Shown piece by piece: positions 56,736 to 64,000 of a DNA stretch of 64,000 bases. This DNA is from Tabrizicola thermarum (GTDB lineage: Bacteria; Pseudomonadota; Alphaproteobacteria; Rhodobacterales; Rhodobacteraceae). Made by a program: the position numbers and the translations under genes. The DNA is taken from contig NZ_QMJY01000081.1 of the NCBI RefSeq assembly GCF_003574395.1, positions 111,032 to 175,031 of the forward strand, read 5' to 3'. The notes under the pieces are model-generated. The model saw nothing but the letters and a program-made list of their open reading frames with translations, searched no databases and was not told where the DNA came from. The first letter of the stretch is position 1. The number at the start of each line of letters is the position of its first letter.

Positions 56736-57707
56736 ATGATGCATCTATCCACCGTAAAGGGCGTGGGCGTCGTCGTCCGGCAGGCGGGCGAGGCGCGTGT
56801 GCTGCGGAATACCGCGTCGGTCTATGAGCTTGCGACTGCAGCGATTGCATCGGGTCATGGCCTTGCCGCAGAAGTCGCGCGCCGGGAGCTTGGCGAGACC
56901 GTCGATCTGACCCGTGCCGAGTTCGAGCTTCCGGTCAGCCACCCGGACCCGGCCCATCTGCATCTGACCGGGACGGGTCTGACCCATCTGGGCAGCGCCT
57001 CGGCCCGCGACGCCATGCACGCGAAACTGGCCGGAGCGGAAACGCTGACCGACAGCATGAAGATGTTCCGCATGGGGATCGAGGGCGGCCGCCCGCCCGC
57101 GGGCGAAGTCGGCGCGCAGCCGGAGTGGTTCTACAAGGGCAATGGCTACGCCGCGGTCGCGCCCGGTGCCGCGCTCGAGGCTCCGGGATTTGCCGAGGAT
57201 GGAGGCGAGGAACCCGAGCTTGCGGGCATCTACCTGATCGGACCGGACGGCACCCCGCACCGCATCGGCTGGGCGCTGGGCAACGAGTTTTCCGACCACG
57301 TCACCGAACGGGTCAATTACCTGTGGCTGGCGCATTCGAAGCTGCGGGTTGCCTCATACGGGCCGGAGATTCTGGTGGGCGATCTTCCCGTCGATGTCAG
57401 GGGCACCAGCGCCATCATCCGGGGCGGAAGAACGCTGTGGGAGAAGCCCTTCCTGTCCGGCGAGGCGAACATGTCGCACAGCTTTGCCAACCTCGAACAC
57501 CACCACTTCAAGTACGACATCTTCCGACAGCCTGGCGATCTGCATGTTCACTTCTTTGGCACGGCGACGCTATCCTTCGCGGACGGGATCAGGACCGAAG
57601 CCGGAGATGTCTTCGAAATCGCGGTTGCCGACTTCGGCCAGCCGCTTCGCAATACCCTCACCTTTGCGCCCAAGACCACGGGCCTCACACAAGTACGCCC
57701 GCTTTAA
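56736..57707 (+). CDS. gguC: GguC/AraD1-family FAH-fold protein
   Basis: The 323-residue protein follows the GguC family: GVGVVVRQAGEARVLRNTAS at the start, LTGTGLTHLGSASARDAMHA, PEWFYKGNGY and the acidic cluster LGNEFSDHVTERVNYLWLAH. It has the fumarylacetoacetate-hydrolase fold with metal-binding acidic residues. In arabinose pathways AraD1 members act on 2-keto-3-deoxy-pentonates, which fits the arabinonate dehydratase next door; the exact reaction of GguC is unsettled. Two ATGs overlap (56736, 56739); the second is better spaced from AGGAG. Confidence 0.85.
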   Translation: MMHLSTVKGVGVVVRQAGEARVLRNTASVYELATAAIASGHGLAAEVARRELGETVDLTRAEFELPVSHPDPAHLHLTGTGLTHLGSASARDAMHAKLAGAETLTDSMKMFRMGIEGGRPPAGEVGAQPEWFYKGNGYAAVAPGAALEAPGFAEDGGEEPELAGIYLIGPDGTPHRIGWALGNEFSDHVTERVNYLWLAHSKLRVASYGPEILVGDLPVDVRGTSAIIRGGRTLWEKPFLSGEANMSHSFANLEHHHFKYDIFRQPGDLHVHFFGTATLSFADGIRTEAGDVFEIAVADFGQPLRNTLTFAPKTTGLTQVRPL

Positions 57708-57719
57708 GGAGTTCTGGCC

Positions 57720-59465
57720 ATGACAAAATTCAAACCCGCCACCTGGCCCCGCAAGCTCCGCAGCCAGGAATGGTTCGCCGGAACCTCGAAGGACGCGATC
57801 TATCACCGCAGCTGGATGAAGAACCAGGGGCTCCCCGCCGACCTCTTCGACGGTCGCCCGGTGATCGGCATTCTGAACACGTTCTCGGAACTGAACCCCT
57901 GCAACGCGCATCTGAACGACCTTGCCGATCGGGTAAAGCACGGGGTCTACGAGGCGGGCGGCCTCCCGGTCATCGTTCCGGTGTTCTCTGTGTCGGAGTC
58001 AGGCTTCCGCCCCACCGCGATGATGTTCCGCAACCTTGCCGCCATGGCGGTGGAGGAAACCATCCGTGGGCAGCAGATGGATGGCGTTGTCTGCCTTGTC
58101 GGCTGTGACAAGACAACGCCCTCTTTGCTGATGGGCGCGGCATCTGTGGACCTGCCGACGATCATGGTCTCGGGCGGGCCGATGCTGAACGGGTACTACC
58201 GGGGCGAACGCGTCGGATCGGGGACCCATCTGTGGAAATTCAGCGAGGCGGTGAAGGCGGGTGAGATGACCGCCGAGGAGTTCGTCGAGGCCGAGGCGTC
58301 GATGAGCCGTTCGCCGGGATCGTGCAACACGATGGGGACAGCCTCGACCATGGCGTCGATGGTCGAAGCACTGGGCATGACGCTGTCGGGCAACGCGGCC
58401 ATTCCCGCAGTAGACAGCCGTCGCCGGATGATGGCGCATCTGACGGGTCGCCGCATCGTTCAGATGGTGAAGGACGACCTGAAACCGTCGGACATCCTGA
58501 CGCGCGAGGCGTTCCAGAACGCGATCCGCACCAATGCGGCGATCGGTGGCTCGACCAACGCCGTGATCCATCTTCTTGCCATTGCGGGTCGGCTTGGCGT
58601 GCCGCTGACGCTGAACGACTGGGACGAATGGGGGCGCGACGTGCCAACCATCGTCAACCTGATGCCGTCGGGCAAATACCTGATGGAAGAGTTCTTCTAT
58701 GCGGGCGGATTGCCTGCCGTAATCAAGCGGCTGGGCGAAGCGGGGCTTCTGAACAAGGAGGCGCTGACCGTGTCTGGCGGGCCGATCTGGGATGAGGTGA
58801 AGGATGTCCGCAGTCACAATGACGACGTGATCCTGCCGACCGAGAAGGCCCTGACCCAGTCGGGCGGCATTGTGGTCCTGAAGGGCAATCTTGCGCCCGA
58901 TGGGGCCGTGCTGAAACCCTCGGCCGCAACACCGCATCTGATGCAGCATCGGGGCCGTGCCGTCGTGTTCGAGGACATCGACGATTACAAGGCCAGGATC
59001 GAGGACGAGAGCCTGGATATCGACGAGACCTGCGTGATGGTCCTGAAGAACTGCGGCCCGCGCGGCTATCCCGGGATGGCCGAGGTCGGCAACATGGGTC
59101 TGCCACCCAAGGTGCTGCGCAAGGGCATCACCGACATGGTCCGCATCTCTGATGCGCGTATGTCGGGCACGGCCTATGGAACGGTGGTCCTGCACACCTC
59201 GCCCGAAGCGGCTCGCGGGGGGCCTCTGGCGGTGGTCCGCAACGGCGACATGATCGAGCTGGACGTGGCCAACCGCCGCCTGCATCTGGATATTCCCGAG
59301 GAAGAACTGAAGGCGCGCCTTGCGGCCTGGACCCCGCCGGTGGAGCCTCCGTCAGGGGGCTATGCCAAACTGTATCACGACCACGTTCAGGGTGCAGACA
59401 AGGGCGCTGACCTGGACTTTCTTGTTGGCTGCCGTGGCAATGCCGTGGCGCGGGAGAGCCATTGA
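57720..59465 (+). CDS. L-arabinonate dehydratase-like (IlvD/Edd family)
   Basis: The 581-residue dehydratase has iron-sulfur cysteines in SELNPCNAHLNDLA, CLVGCDKTTPSLLMGA and SPGSCNTMGTASTM, the order of sugar-acid dehydratases of the IlvD/Edd family. The length and the region RSQEWFAGTSKDAIYHRSWM fit the arabinonate/pentonate dehydratases rather than IlvD proper. It would dehydrate L-arabinonate (or a similar aldonate) to 2-keto-3-deoxy-arabinonate. AAGGAG precedes the ATG. Its stop overlaps the next start (TGATG). Confidence 0.87.
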   Translation: MTKFKPATWPRKLRSQEWFAGTSKDAIYHRSWMKNQGLPADLFDGRPVIGILNTFSELNPCNAHLNDLADRVKHGVYEAGGLPVIVPVFSVSESGFRPTAMMFRNLAAMAVEETIRGQQMDGVVCLVGCDKTTPSLLMGAASVDLPTIMVSGGPMLNGYYRGERVGSGTHLWKFSEAVKAGEMTAEEFVEAEASMSRSPGSCNTMGTASTMASMVEALGMTLSGNAAIPAVDSRRRMMAHLTGRRIVQMVKDDLKPSDILTREAFQNAIRTNAAIGGSTNAVIHLLAIAGRLGVPLTLNDWDEWGRDVPTIVNLMPSGKYLMEEFFYAGGLPAVIKRLGEAGLLNKEALTVSGGPIWDEVKDVRSHNDDVILPTEKALTQSGGIVVLKGNLAPDGAVLKPSAATPHLMQHRGRAVVFEDIDDYKARIEDESLDIDETCVMVLKNCGPRGYPGMAEVGNMGLPPKVLRKGITDMVRISDARMSGTAYGTVVLHTSPEAARGGPLAVVRNGDMIELDVANRRLHLDIPEEELKARLAAWTPPVEPPSGGYAKLYHDHVQGADKGADLDFLVGCRGNAVARESH

Positions 59466-60388
59466 TGGCCGGAAAGACCAAGGTCGCCCTGGTCGGCATC
59501 GGCAAGATCGCCCTTGACCAGCATGTACCGGCGATAGCGGCGAGCCCGGATTGGGAGCTTGCGGCCACCGTCAGCCGCAAGGGCAATGTGCCGGGTATCC
59601 CCGCCTTCACGGACTTTGCAGCGTTCCTGGCCGAGCGGCCTGATGTTCCGGTCGTATCGCTTTGCATGCCTCCGGTCCCCCGTTTCGACTATGCCGAGGC
59701 GGCACTTCTGGCCGGGCGCCATGTGATGCTGGAAAAGCCGCCTGGGGCCACTCTGGCCGAGGTGCATGCCCTGGAAGCGTTGGCGCGCGACCGTGGCCTG
59801 ACGCTGTTTGCGACCTGGCACAGCCGAATGGCGCATGCGGTGGCGCCAGCGCGAGCATGGCTGAAGGATGCGACGATCAAGAGCGCGCACATCACCTGGC
59901 GCGAGGATGTGCGGAAATGGCATCCTGGTCAGGACTGGGTGTTCGAGCCGGGCGGAATGGGGGTATTCGACCCCGGTATCAACGCGTTGTCGATCCTGAC
60001 CGAAATCCTGCCAAAGCCCGTACATCTGACGAGGGCCCGGCTGGAGTTTCCCGAGAACCGACAGACGCCCATCGCGGCGCAGCTGACCTTCTCGGGCAAT
60101 GTCACTGCCGATTTCGACTGGCGGCAGGAGGGCCCGCAGACCTGGGACATCGCCGTAACCACCGACAAGGGAGAGCTTGCGCTGCGCATGGGCGGAAATG
60201 TACTTGAGATCGACGGCAAGCCCGTGGCTGGCGAGAATACCATCATGGGTGAATATCCCTTGCTTTATACGCGGATGGCCGACCTGGTTGCTGCCCGGCA
60301 ATCGGATGTCGATCTTTCCCCCATGGTCCATGTCGCGGATGCGATGACCCTGGGCGAACGGGCAAGCACCGCAGCGTTTCATTTCTGA
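59465..60388 (+). CDS. L-arabinose/D-galactose 1-dehydrogenase-like (Gfo/Idh/MocA family)
   Basis: The 307-residue protein has VALVGIGKIALDQHVPAIAA at the N-terminus, the EKPPGATL motif and FATWHSRMAHAVAPARAWL. These match the galactose/arabinose 1-dehydrogenases that oxidise the sugar to its lactone with NAD(P). A start at the ATG overlapping the previous stop is preferred to a TTG one codon upstream. Its place after arabinonate dehydratase and before the semialdehyde dehydrogenase supports a role in the first step of the pathway. Confidence 0.82.
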   Translation: MAGKTKVALVGIGKIALDQHVPAIAASPDWELAATVSRKGNVPGIPAFTDFAAFLAERPDVPVVSLCMPPVPRFDYAEAALLAGRHVMLEKPPGATLAEVHALEALARDRGLTLFATWHSRMAHAVAPARAWLKDATIKSAHITWREDVRKWHPGQDWVFEPGGMGVFDPGINALSILTEILPKPVHLTRARLEFPENRQTPIAAQLTFSGNVTADFDWRQEGPQTWDIAVTTDKGELALRMGGNVLEIDGKPVAGENTIMGEYPLLYTRMADLVAARQSDVDLSPMVHVADAMTLGERASTAAFHF

Positions 60389-60429
60389 TCCCCGTCGGCG
60401 CGTTTTGCGTCCGCTTAGGAAAGACACAC

Positions 60430-61938
60430 ATGCTGACCGGAAAACATCTCATCGCGGGCGAGTGGCTCGCGTCGGCCCAGACCTTTCAATCCTCTCCCGC
60501 CCACGGGCCGGCGCGGACCTTCTCGGCCGGAACCCCGTCGCACGTCGATGCGGCTTGCGAAGCCGCCGAAGCCGCCTTTCCCGACTACTCCGCCCTTTCC
60601 AATGCGGACCGTTCGGCATTTCTGAACCGGATTGCCGACGAGATCGAAGCGCGCGGCGCCGAGATCACCGAAATCGGGACGCAAGAAACCGGTCTTCCGG
60701 CTGCGCGCCTTGAGGGCGAGCGTGGCCGGACCGTTGGCCAGTTGCGCCTGTTCGCCACGCATATTCTGTCGAACGGCTGGCTTGATCGGCGGCATGACCC
60801 GGCGCTGCCCGACCGGCAGCCTGCTCCTCGCCCCGACATCAAATTGATCCAGCGTCCGGTTGGTCCCGTTGCCGTGTTCGGCGCGTCGAATTTTCCGCTG
60901 GCCTTCTCGGTCGCGGGCGGGGATACGGCCTCGGCCCTGGCTGCCGGATGTCCGGTCGTCGTCAAGGGCCACTCTGCCCATCCCGGGACCGGAGAGATTG
61001 TCGCCCAGGCCATCGACGCCGCCATAAAGGCGAGCGGAGTCCCTGCAGGGACGTTCAGCCTGGTACAAGGTGGCAAGCGCGAGGTCGGCGAGGCGTTGGT
61101 GCAGAACCCGTTCATCAAGGCGGTAGGGTTCACCGGGTCGCTTGCCGGAGGGCGCGCCCTGTTCAATCTTTGCGCAGCACGCCCGGAGCCGATCCCGTTC
61201 TTCGGAGAGCTTGGCTCGGTCAACCCGATGTTCCTGCTTCCAGCCGCCCTTGCCGCTCGTGGTGAGGCGATTGCCAAGGGGTGGGCCGGGTCGCTGACCC
61301 TTGGCGCCGGACAATTCTGCACCAATCCCGGGATCGCGGTCGTGATCGACGGCCCCGACGCCGATGCTTTTGTCGAAGCAGCGAAAGAGGCTGTCGGCGC
61401 GGTCGGACCTCAGACCATGTTGACCGACGGCATTGCCGAAGCGTTCCGAGCCGGTCGGGACCGAGTTGCGAAAGGGACTGGGGTCAGGTCTGTTCTGACC
61501 TCCACCTGCGACATGCGCAACGCCACGCCTTATCTTTTCGAGGTGTCGGGCGCAGATTGGCTGGCCGACCATTCGCTTGCAGAAGAGGTCTTCGGGCCTC
61601 TCGGGCTGATCGTCCGGGTGCGCCATGCAAGCGAGATGCAGGCCATTGCGCGAAGCCTGCAGGGACAGCTGACATGTACGCTGCACCTGGAACCGGACGA
61701 CATGGACCTTGCGCGTCTGCTGATGCCGCTGCTTGAACGCAAGGCAGGCCGCATCCTTGCCAACGGCTTCCCGACCGGCGTCGAAGTCGTGGACGCTCAG
61801 GTTCATGGCGGACCCTATCCGGCCTCGACCAACTTTGGCGCGACCTCGGTGGGGACGCTGTCAATCCGGCGCTGGTTGCGGCCCGTGGCCTACCAGAACA
61901 TGCCGGATGCATTGCTGCCATCTGCCTGGTCGGCCTGA
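60430..61938 (+). CDS. 2,5-dioxovalerate (alpha-ketoglutarate semialdehyde) dehydrogenase
   Basis: The 502-residue aldehyde dehydrogenase has VFGASNFPLAFSVAGGDTAS, the glutamate in PIPFFGELGSVNPMFLLP and the catalytic cysteine in LGAGQFCTNPGIAVV. The N-terminal GKHLIAGEWLASAQTF and these motifs fit the NADP-linked ketoglutarate semialdehyde dehydrogenase group. It would finish the arabinose route by making 2-oxoglutarate. It lies 41 bases after the sugar dehydrogenase gene and 2 bases before galM. Confidence 0.88.
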   Translation: MLTGKHLIAGEWLASAQTFQSSPAHGPARTFSAGTPSHVDAACEAAEAAFPDYSALSNADRSAFLNRIADEIEARGAEITEIGTQETGLPAARLEGERGRTVGQLRLFATHILSNGWLDRRHDPALPDRQPAPRPDIKLIQRPVGPVAVFGASNFPLAFSVAGGDTASALAAGCPVVVKGHSAHPGTGEIVAQAIDAAIKASGVPAGTFSLVQGGKREVGEALVQNPFIKAVGFTGSLAGGRALFNLCAARPEPIPFFGELGSVNPMFLLPAALAARGEAIAKGWAGSLTLGAGQFCTNPGIAVVIDGPDADAFVEAAKEAVGAVGPQTMLTDGIAEAFRAGRDRVAKGTGVRSVLTSTCDMRNATPYLFEVSGADWLADHSLAEEVFGPLGLIVRVRHASEMQAIARSLQGQLTCTLHLEPDDMDLARLLMPLLERKAGRILANGFPTGVEVVDAQVHGGPYPASTNFGATSVGTLSIRRWLRPVAYQNMPDALLPSAWSA

Positions 61939-61940
61939 CC

Positions 61941-62966
61941 ATGGCGGGCATCGTCACAATCGGGCAGCTTGACGGCGAGGATGTCCGGCAGATCACCCTT
62001 GTCGGCGGTCGCGGCCTTCGGGCGGAGATCCTGACCTATGGCGCAAGGCTGGCCGAGTTGTGGGTGCCGGATCGCAACGGCGTGCTGGCAGACATTGTGC
62101 TTGGCTTTGACAGACTGGCCGACTGGAAGGACCGGGGCATCTATGTGGGGGCAACCTGCGGACGCTATTCCAATCGAATAGCCGCAGGGCAGTTCCCTCT
62201 GGACGGACGGATCATCACGGTTGACCGAAACGAGGGCCAGCAACACCTGCACGGCGGTCGGTCGGGGCTGGATACCAAGCACTGGCAGGTCGAGGACCAT
62301 TCCGAGACGCACCTGTCCCTGGTCACATCCTCACCTGACGGAGAGATGGGCTATCCCGGCGCACTGACGGCGCGCGTGACCTATCGGCTGCAGGACCCCG
62401 GCTTGCACATCGAGATGGAAGCCAAGGCCGACGCGCCGACCGTGGTGAATCTGGTGAACCATGCGTATTTCAATCTGGCCGGGCACGGGTCTGGCGACGT
62501 GCTGGAGCAGGAGTTGCAGATTGATGCGGGCTTCTATCTTCCAGTCGATGACCGGCTGATCCCCACCGGCGAAGTCCGCCGCGTCGCCGATACCCCCTTC
62601 GACTTCCGGACTGCGCGTCCCATCGGCGCGGTTTTCCCCGGACCGGGTGGCTTCGACCATAACTTCTGTCTGTCGTCCCCGACAGACGCGACGGGCCTTC
62701 GTCCCTGCCTGCAGGCGACCGACCCTGCCTCGGGCCGCAGGATGCGGCTTTCGACAACCGAACCCGGGGTGCAGCTGTACACAGGCGCGCATTTCAACGA
62801 GACGCCGGGCAAGGCAGGGGCGCGGTATCCACGCTTCGCTGGCTTCGCGGCAGAGACGCAGCGCTTTCCGAACTCGCCCAATACACCGCATTTCCCATCT
62901 GCCCGACTCGATCCCGGCGAGATCTATCGGCACGTCATGCAGTTCGACTTTACCCCGGCGGCCTGA
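61941..62966 (+). CDS. galM: Aldose 1-epimerase
   Basis: The 341-residue protein has LTYGARLAELWVPDRNG, DIVLGFDRLADW, GATCGRYSNRIAAGQF, the catalytic histidine in VNLVNHAYFNLAGHGSGDVL and the glutamate region GFAAETQRFPNSPNTPHFPS. It interconverts alpha and beta anomers and so feeds the beta-sugar to the 1-dehydrogenase. It is the last gene of the arabinose/galactose operon. The SDR gene at 62996 converges on it, 29 bases away. Confidence 0.93.
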   Translation: MAGIVTIGQLDGEDVRQITLVGGRGLRAEILTYGARLAELWVPDRNGVLADIVLGFDRLADWKDRGIYVGATCGRYSNRIAAGQFPLDGRIITVDRNEGQQHLHGGRSGLDTKHWQVEDHSETHLSLVTSSPDGEMGYPGALTARVTYRLQDPGLHIEMEAKADAPTVVNLVNHAYFNLAGHGSGDVLEQELQIDAGFYLPVDDRLIPTGEVRRVADTPFDFRTARPIGAVFPGPGGFDHNFCLSSPTDATGLRPCLQATDPASGRRMRLSTTEPGVQLYTGAHFNETPGKAGARYPRFAGFAAETQRFPNSPNTPHFPSARLDPGEIYRHVMQFDFTPAA

Positions 62967-62995
62967 TCCTGCGTTCGGCCATGCGGCGGTGCCGC

Positions 62996-63694
62996 CTAGA
63001 CGGACCGCGTGAGTCCCCCGTCGACGCGAAGCGTCTGTCCCGTGATGTAGCTGCTGTCCTCAGAAAGCAGGAAGGCTGCGGCCTTGGCTTGTTCCTGGAC
63101 GGTGCCGATGCGCTTCAAGGCGGCAAGTTCGCCATACTTGGCGACATCGAGGCTGTCGGTGAACCCGGGTGCAAGGCAGTTCATGCGGATGTTGGTCGGG
63201 CCGTAGCGGTCCGAATAGAGCTTGGTGAAGGTGGAAACCGCGGCCCTGTAGGTGCAGGACGCCGGAAACCAGAGGGACGGCTCTTGGCTGGCATAGGTCG
63301 TGATGTTGACGATCGAGCCGCCCTTCTGCCGTTCCATCACTGGCGTCACCAGCCGGGACATCCGGATCACCGAGGTCAGGATCATGTCGTGTGCAAGGTC
63401 CCAGCCCTCATCCGGGATTGACAAGAGATCACCCTTCGGCGGATGGCCGGTGTGGTTCAGCACCGCATCGATCCTGCCATAGGTCGCCACGGCCAGATCG
63501 ACCACCGCCTTGAGGTCCTCGGCACTTTGCGCGACACCGCGATGCGCCACGCCACCCAGTTCGGCCGCCAGACGTTCACAGCTTTCGGACGGAGACATCA
63601 AGGCAAGAAGATAGCCGCGTCCGTGCATTTCCCGGGCAACGGCAGCACCGATTCCGCGTCCGCCCCCGGTAATCAGACATACCTTTTGTGTCAT
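62996..63694 (-). CDS. SDR-family oxidoreductase with an unusual active site
   Basis: The 232-residue Rossmann protein has VCLITGGGRGIGAAVAREMH, the NHTG motif of the SDR core (AVLNHTGHPPKGDLL) and SIVNITTYASQEPSLW with the serine-region strand. The catalytic tyrosine is present in SCTYRAAVSTFTKLY, but the lysine expected four residues later is valine. The rest (NIRMNCLAPGFTDSLDVAKY and ITGQTLRVDGG) is normal. A subgroup of SDRs with YRAA-type motifs exists in related bacteria, so it may be a real variant. The substrate is unknown; the neighbouring sugar operon is only a hint. Confidence 0.8.
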   Translation of the reverse strand: MTQKVCLITGGGRGIGAAVAREMHGRGYLLALMSPSESCERLAAELGGVAHRGVAQSAEDLKAVVDLAVATYGRIDAVLNHTGHPPKGDLLSIPDEGWDLAHDMILTSVIRMSRLVTPVMERQKGGSIVNITTYASQEPSLWFPASCTYRAAVSTFTKLYSDRYGPTNIRMNCLAPGFTDSLDVAKYGELAALKRIGTVQEQAKAAAFLLSEDSSYITGQTLRVDGGLTRSV

Positions 63695-64000
63695 GGAGCG
63701 ATCCTCAGCCTTGGGTTCATGTGATCGGTATCCCTGCCGATCGTCTGGCAAGCCAAAATGCAGTTTCGTGCACAGCAGACACCGTGCCGCACGGACACTC
63801 AATCTTGAATGTCCTTGACTGGCAAGCCGGTGCATTGCGCTCCAGTCCGCCCGGTCCGGGTCAGATCCGGATGGATCGTTGCCCGGAACGCGGCCCGTTC
63901 CACAACGGTCTGTCTTCTGCAAAGATGCTGTCCCTGAGCTTGGTGTAGGTTCTGGCTGAGGTGGTCACCGGCGATGTTCCGGTAGGGTCTGGTTGCTGAC
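63695..64000. other. 306-base stretch at the window end with no supported gene
   Basis: No ORF with a ribosome site and family support was found between the SDR start and the window edge. On the minus strand, bases about 63960-63900 encode TYTKLRDSIFAEDR, slightly like the start of a GntR-type regulator, but the frame stops after about 30 further residues. This may be chance or a gene remnant. The promoter of the SDR gene should lie here. Confidence 0.35.

Noticed and set aside
53848..56850. Minus-strand open frame of about 1000 codons opposite chvE, mmsA and mmsB
   Set aside because: Antisense to three well-recognised transporter genes; composition (His, Asp, Gln, Val) is typical of a shadow frame.
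63870..63990. Possible truncated GntR-type regulator on the minus strand at the window edge
   Set aside because: Only a short TYTKLRDSIFAEDR stretch is suggestive, and the frame stops soon after; too little to call a gene or pseudogene.

Overview
The window is GC-rich, densely coding DNA from an alphaproteobacterium, most likely a member of the Rhodobacteraceae. Markers for that placement are the petP/petR regulator pair, the hdac-xseB-ispA-dxs operon, the mnmE-mnmG-rsmG-parA-parB block with parS sites, and the rho-hemJ-[origin]-maf-aroE-coaE-dnaQ-secB order. No rRNA, tRNA, insertion sequence, prophage or CRISPR array was seen. I name the family only; the genus cannot be fixed from this sequence.

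Region 1 (0-21.6 kb) is mostly housekeeping: a partial MscS channel, a flavoprotein, pheS, ubiG, a proline iminopeptidase, the isoprenoid operon ending in dxs, petPR, a branched-chain aminotransferase, the ohr/ohrR peroxide pair, queG, a glutathione transferase, mtgA and some conserved unknowns. Its odd part is a small locus at 3.0-6.1 kb. It holds a MycE/CmcI-like methyltransferase, a SARP-type regulator and, divergently, an alpha-oxoamine-synthase-like protein whose PLP lysine is replaced by arginine. A degenerate receiver-domain protein faces a Crp/Fnr regulator at 8.2 kb.

Region 2 (21.8-43.9 kb) is core informational and stress biology: rpsO, hslV and hslU (separated by an orphan BrnA-like gene and a membrane protein, each half with its own RpoH-type promoter match), mutS, hrcA-grpE, rph-rdgB-hemW, then the chromosome maintenance block parB-parA-rsmG-mnmG-mnmE-rho-hemJ. 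A 412-base non-coding stretch at 40.1-40.5 kb with four DnaA-box-like 9-mers and an AT-rich island is my candidate for the chromosomal origin. One perfect and one near-perfect parS site lie 3-5 kb away, inside rsmG and over the start codon of mnmG.

Region 3 (44-64 kb) is sugar catabolism. The first cluster (44.0-51.7 kb) has an inositol-2-dehydrogenase-like enzyme, a sugar ABC importer, a TIM-barrel isomerase, a LacI regulator, and a diiron desaturase-like protein followed by a Rieske ferredoxin. These resemble MocA, MocB, MocC, MocD and MocE of rhizobial rhizopine (methyl-inosamine) catabolism. A perfect 16-bp palindrome upstream of the importer is the likely LacI-type operator. The second cluster (51.8-63.0 kb) is a GbpR-like LysR regulator and the operon chvE-mmsA-mmsB-gguC-arabinonate dehydratase-sugar 1-dehydrogenase-ketoglutarate semialdehyde dehydrogenase-galM. 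It fits uptake and non-phosphorylative oxidation of L-arabinose and/or D-galactose to 2-oxoglutarate. An SDR protein lacking the usual catalytic lysine closes the window.

Several convergent gene pairs are separated by strong hairpins that probably serve as two-way terminators, and one short intergenic repeat recurs. All functional calls rest on motif and family recognition by eye; no database search was run.
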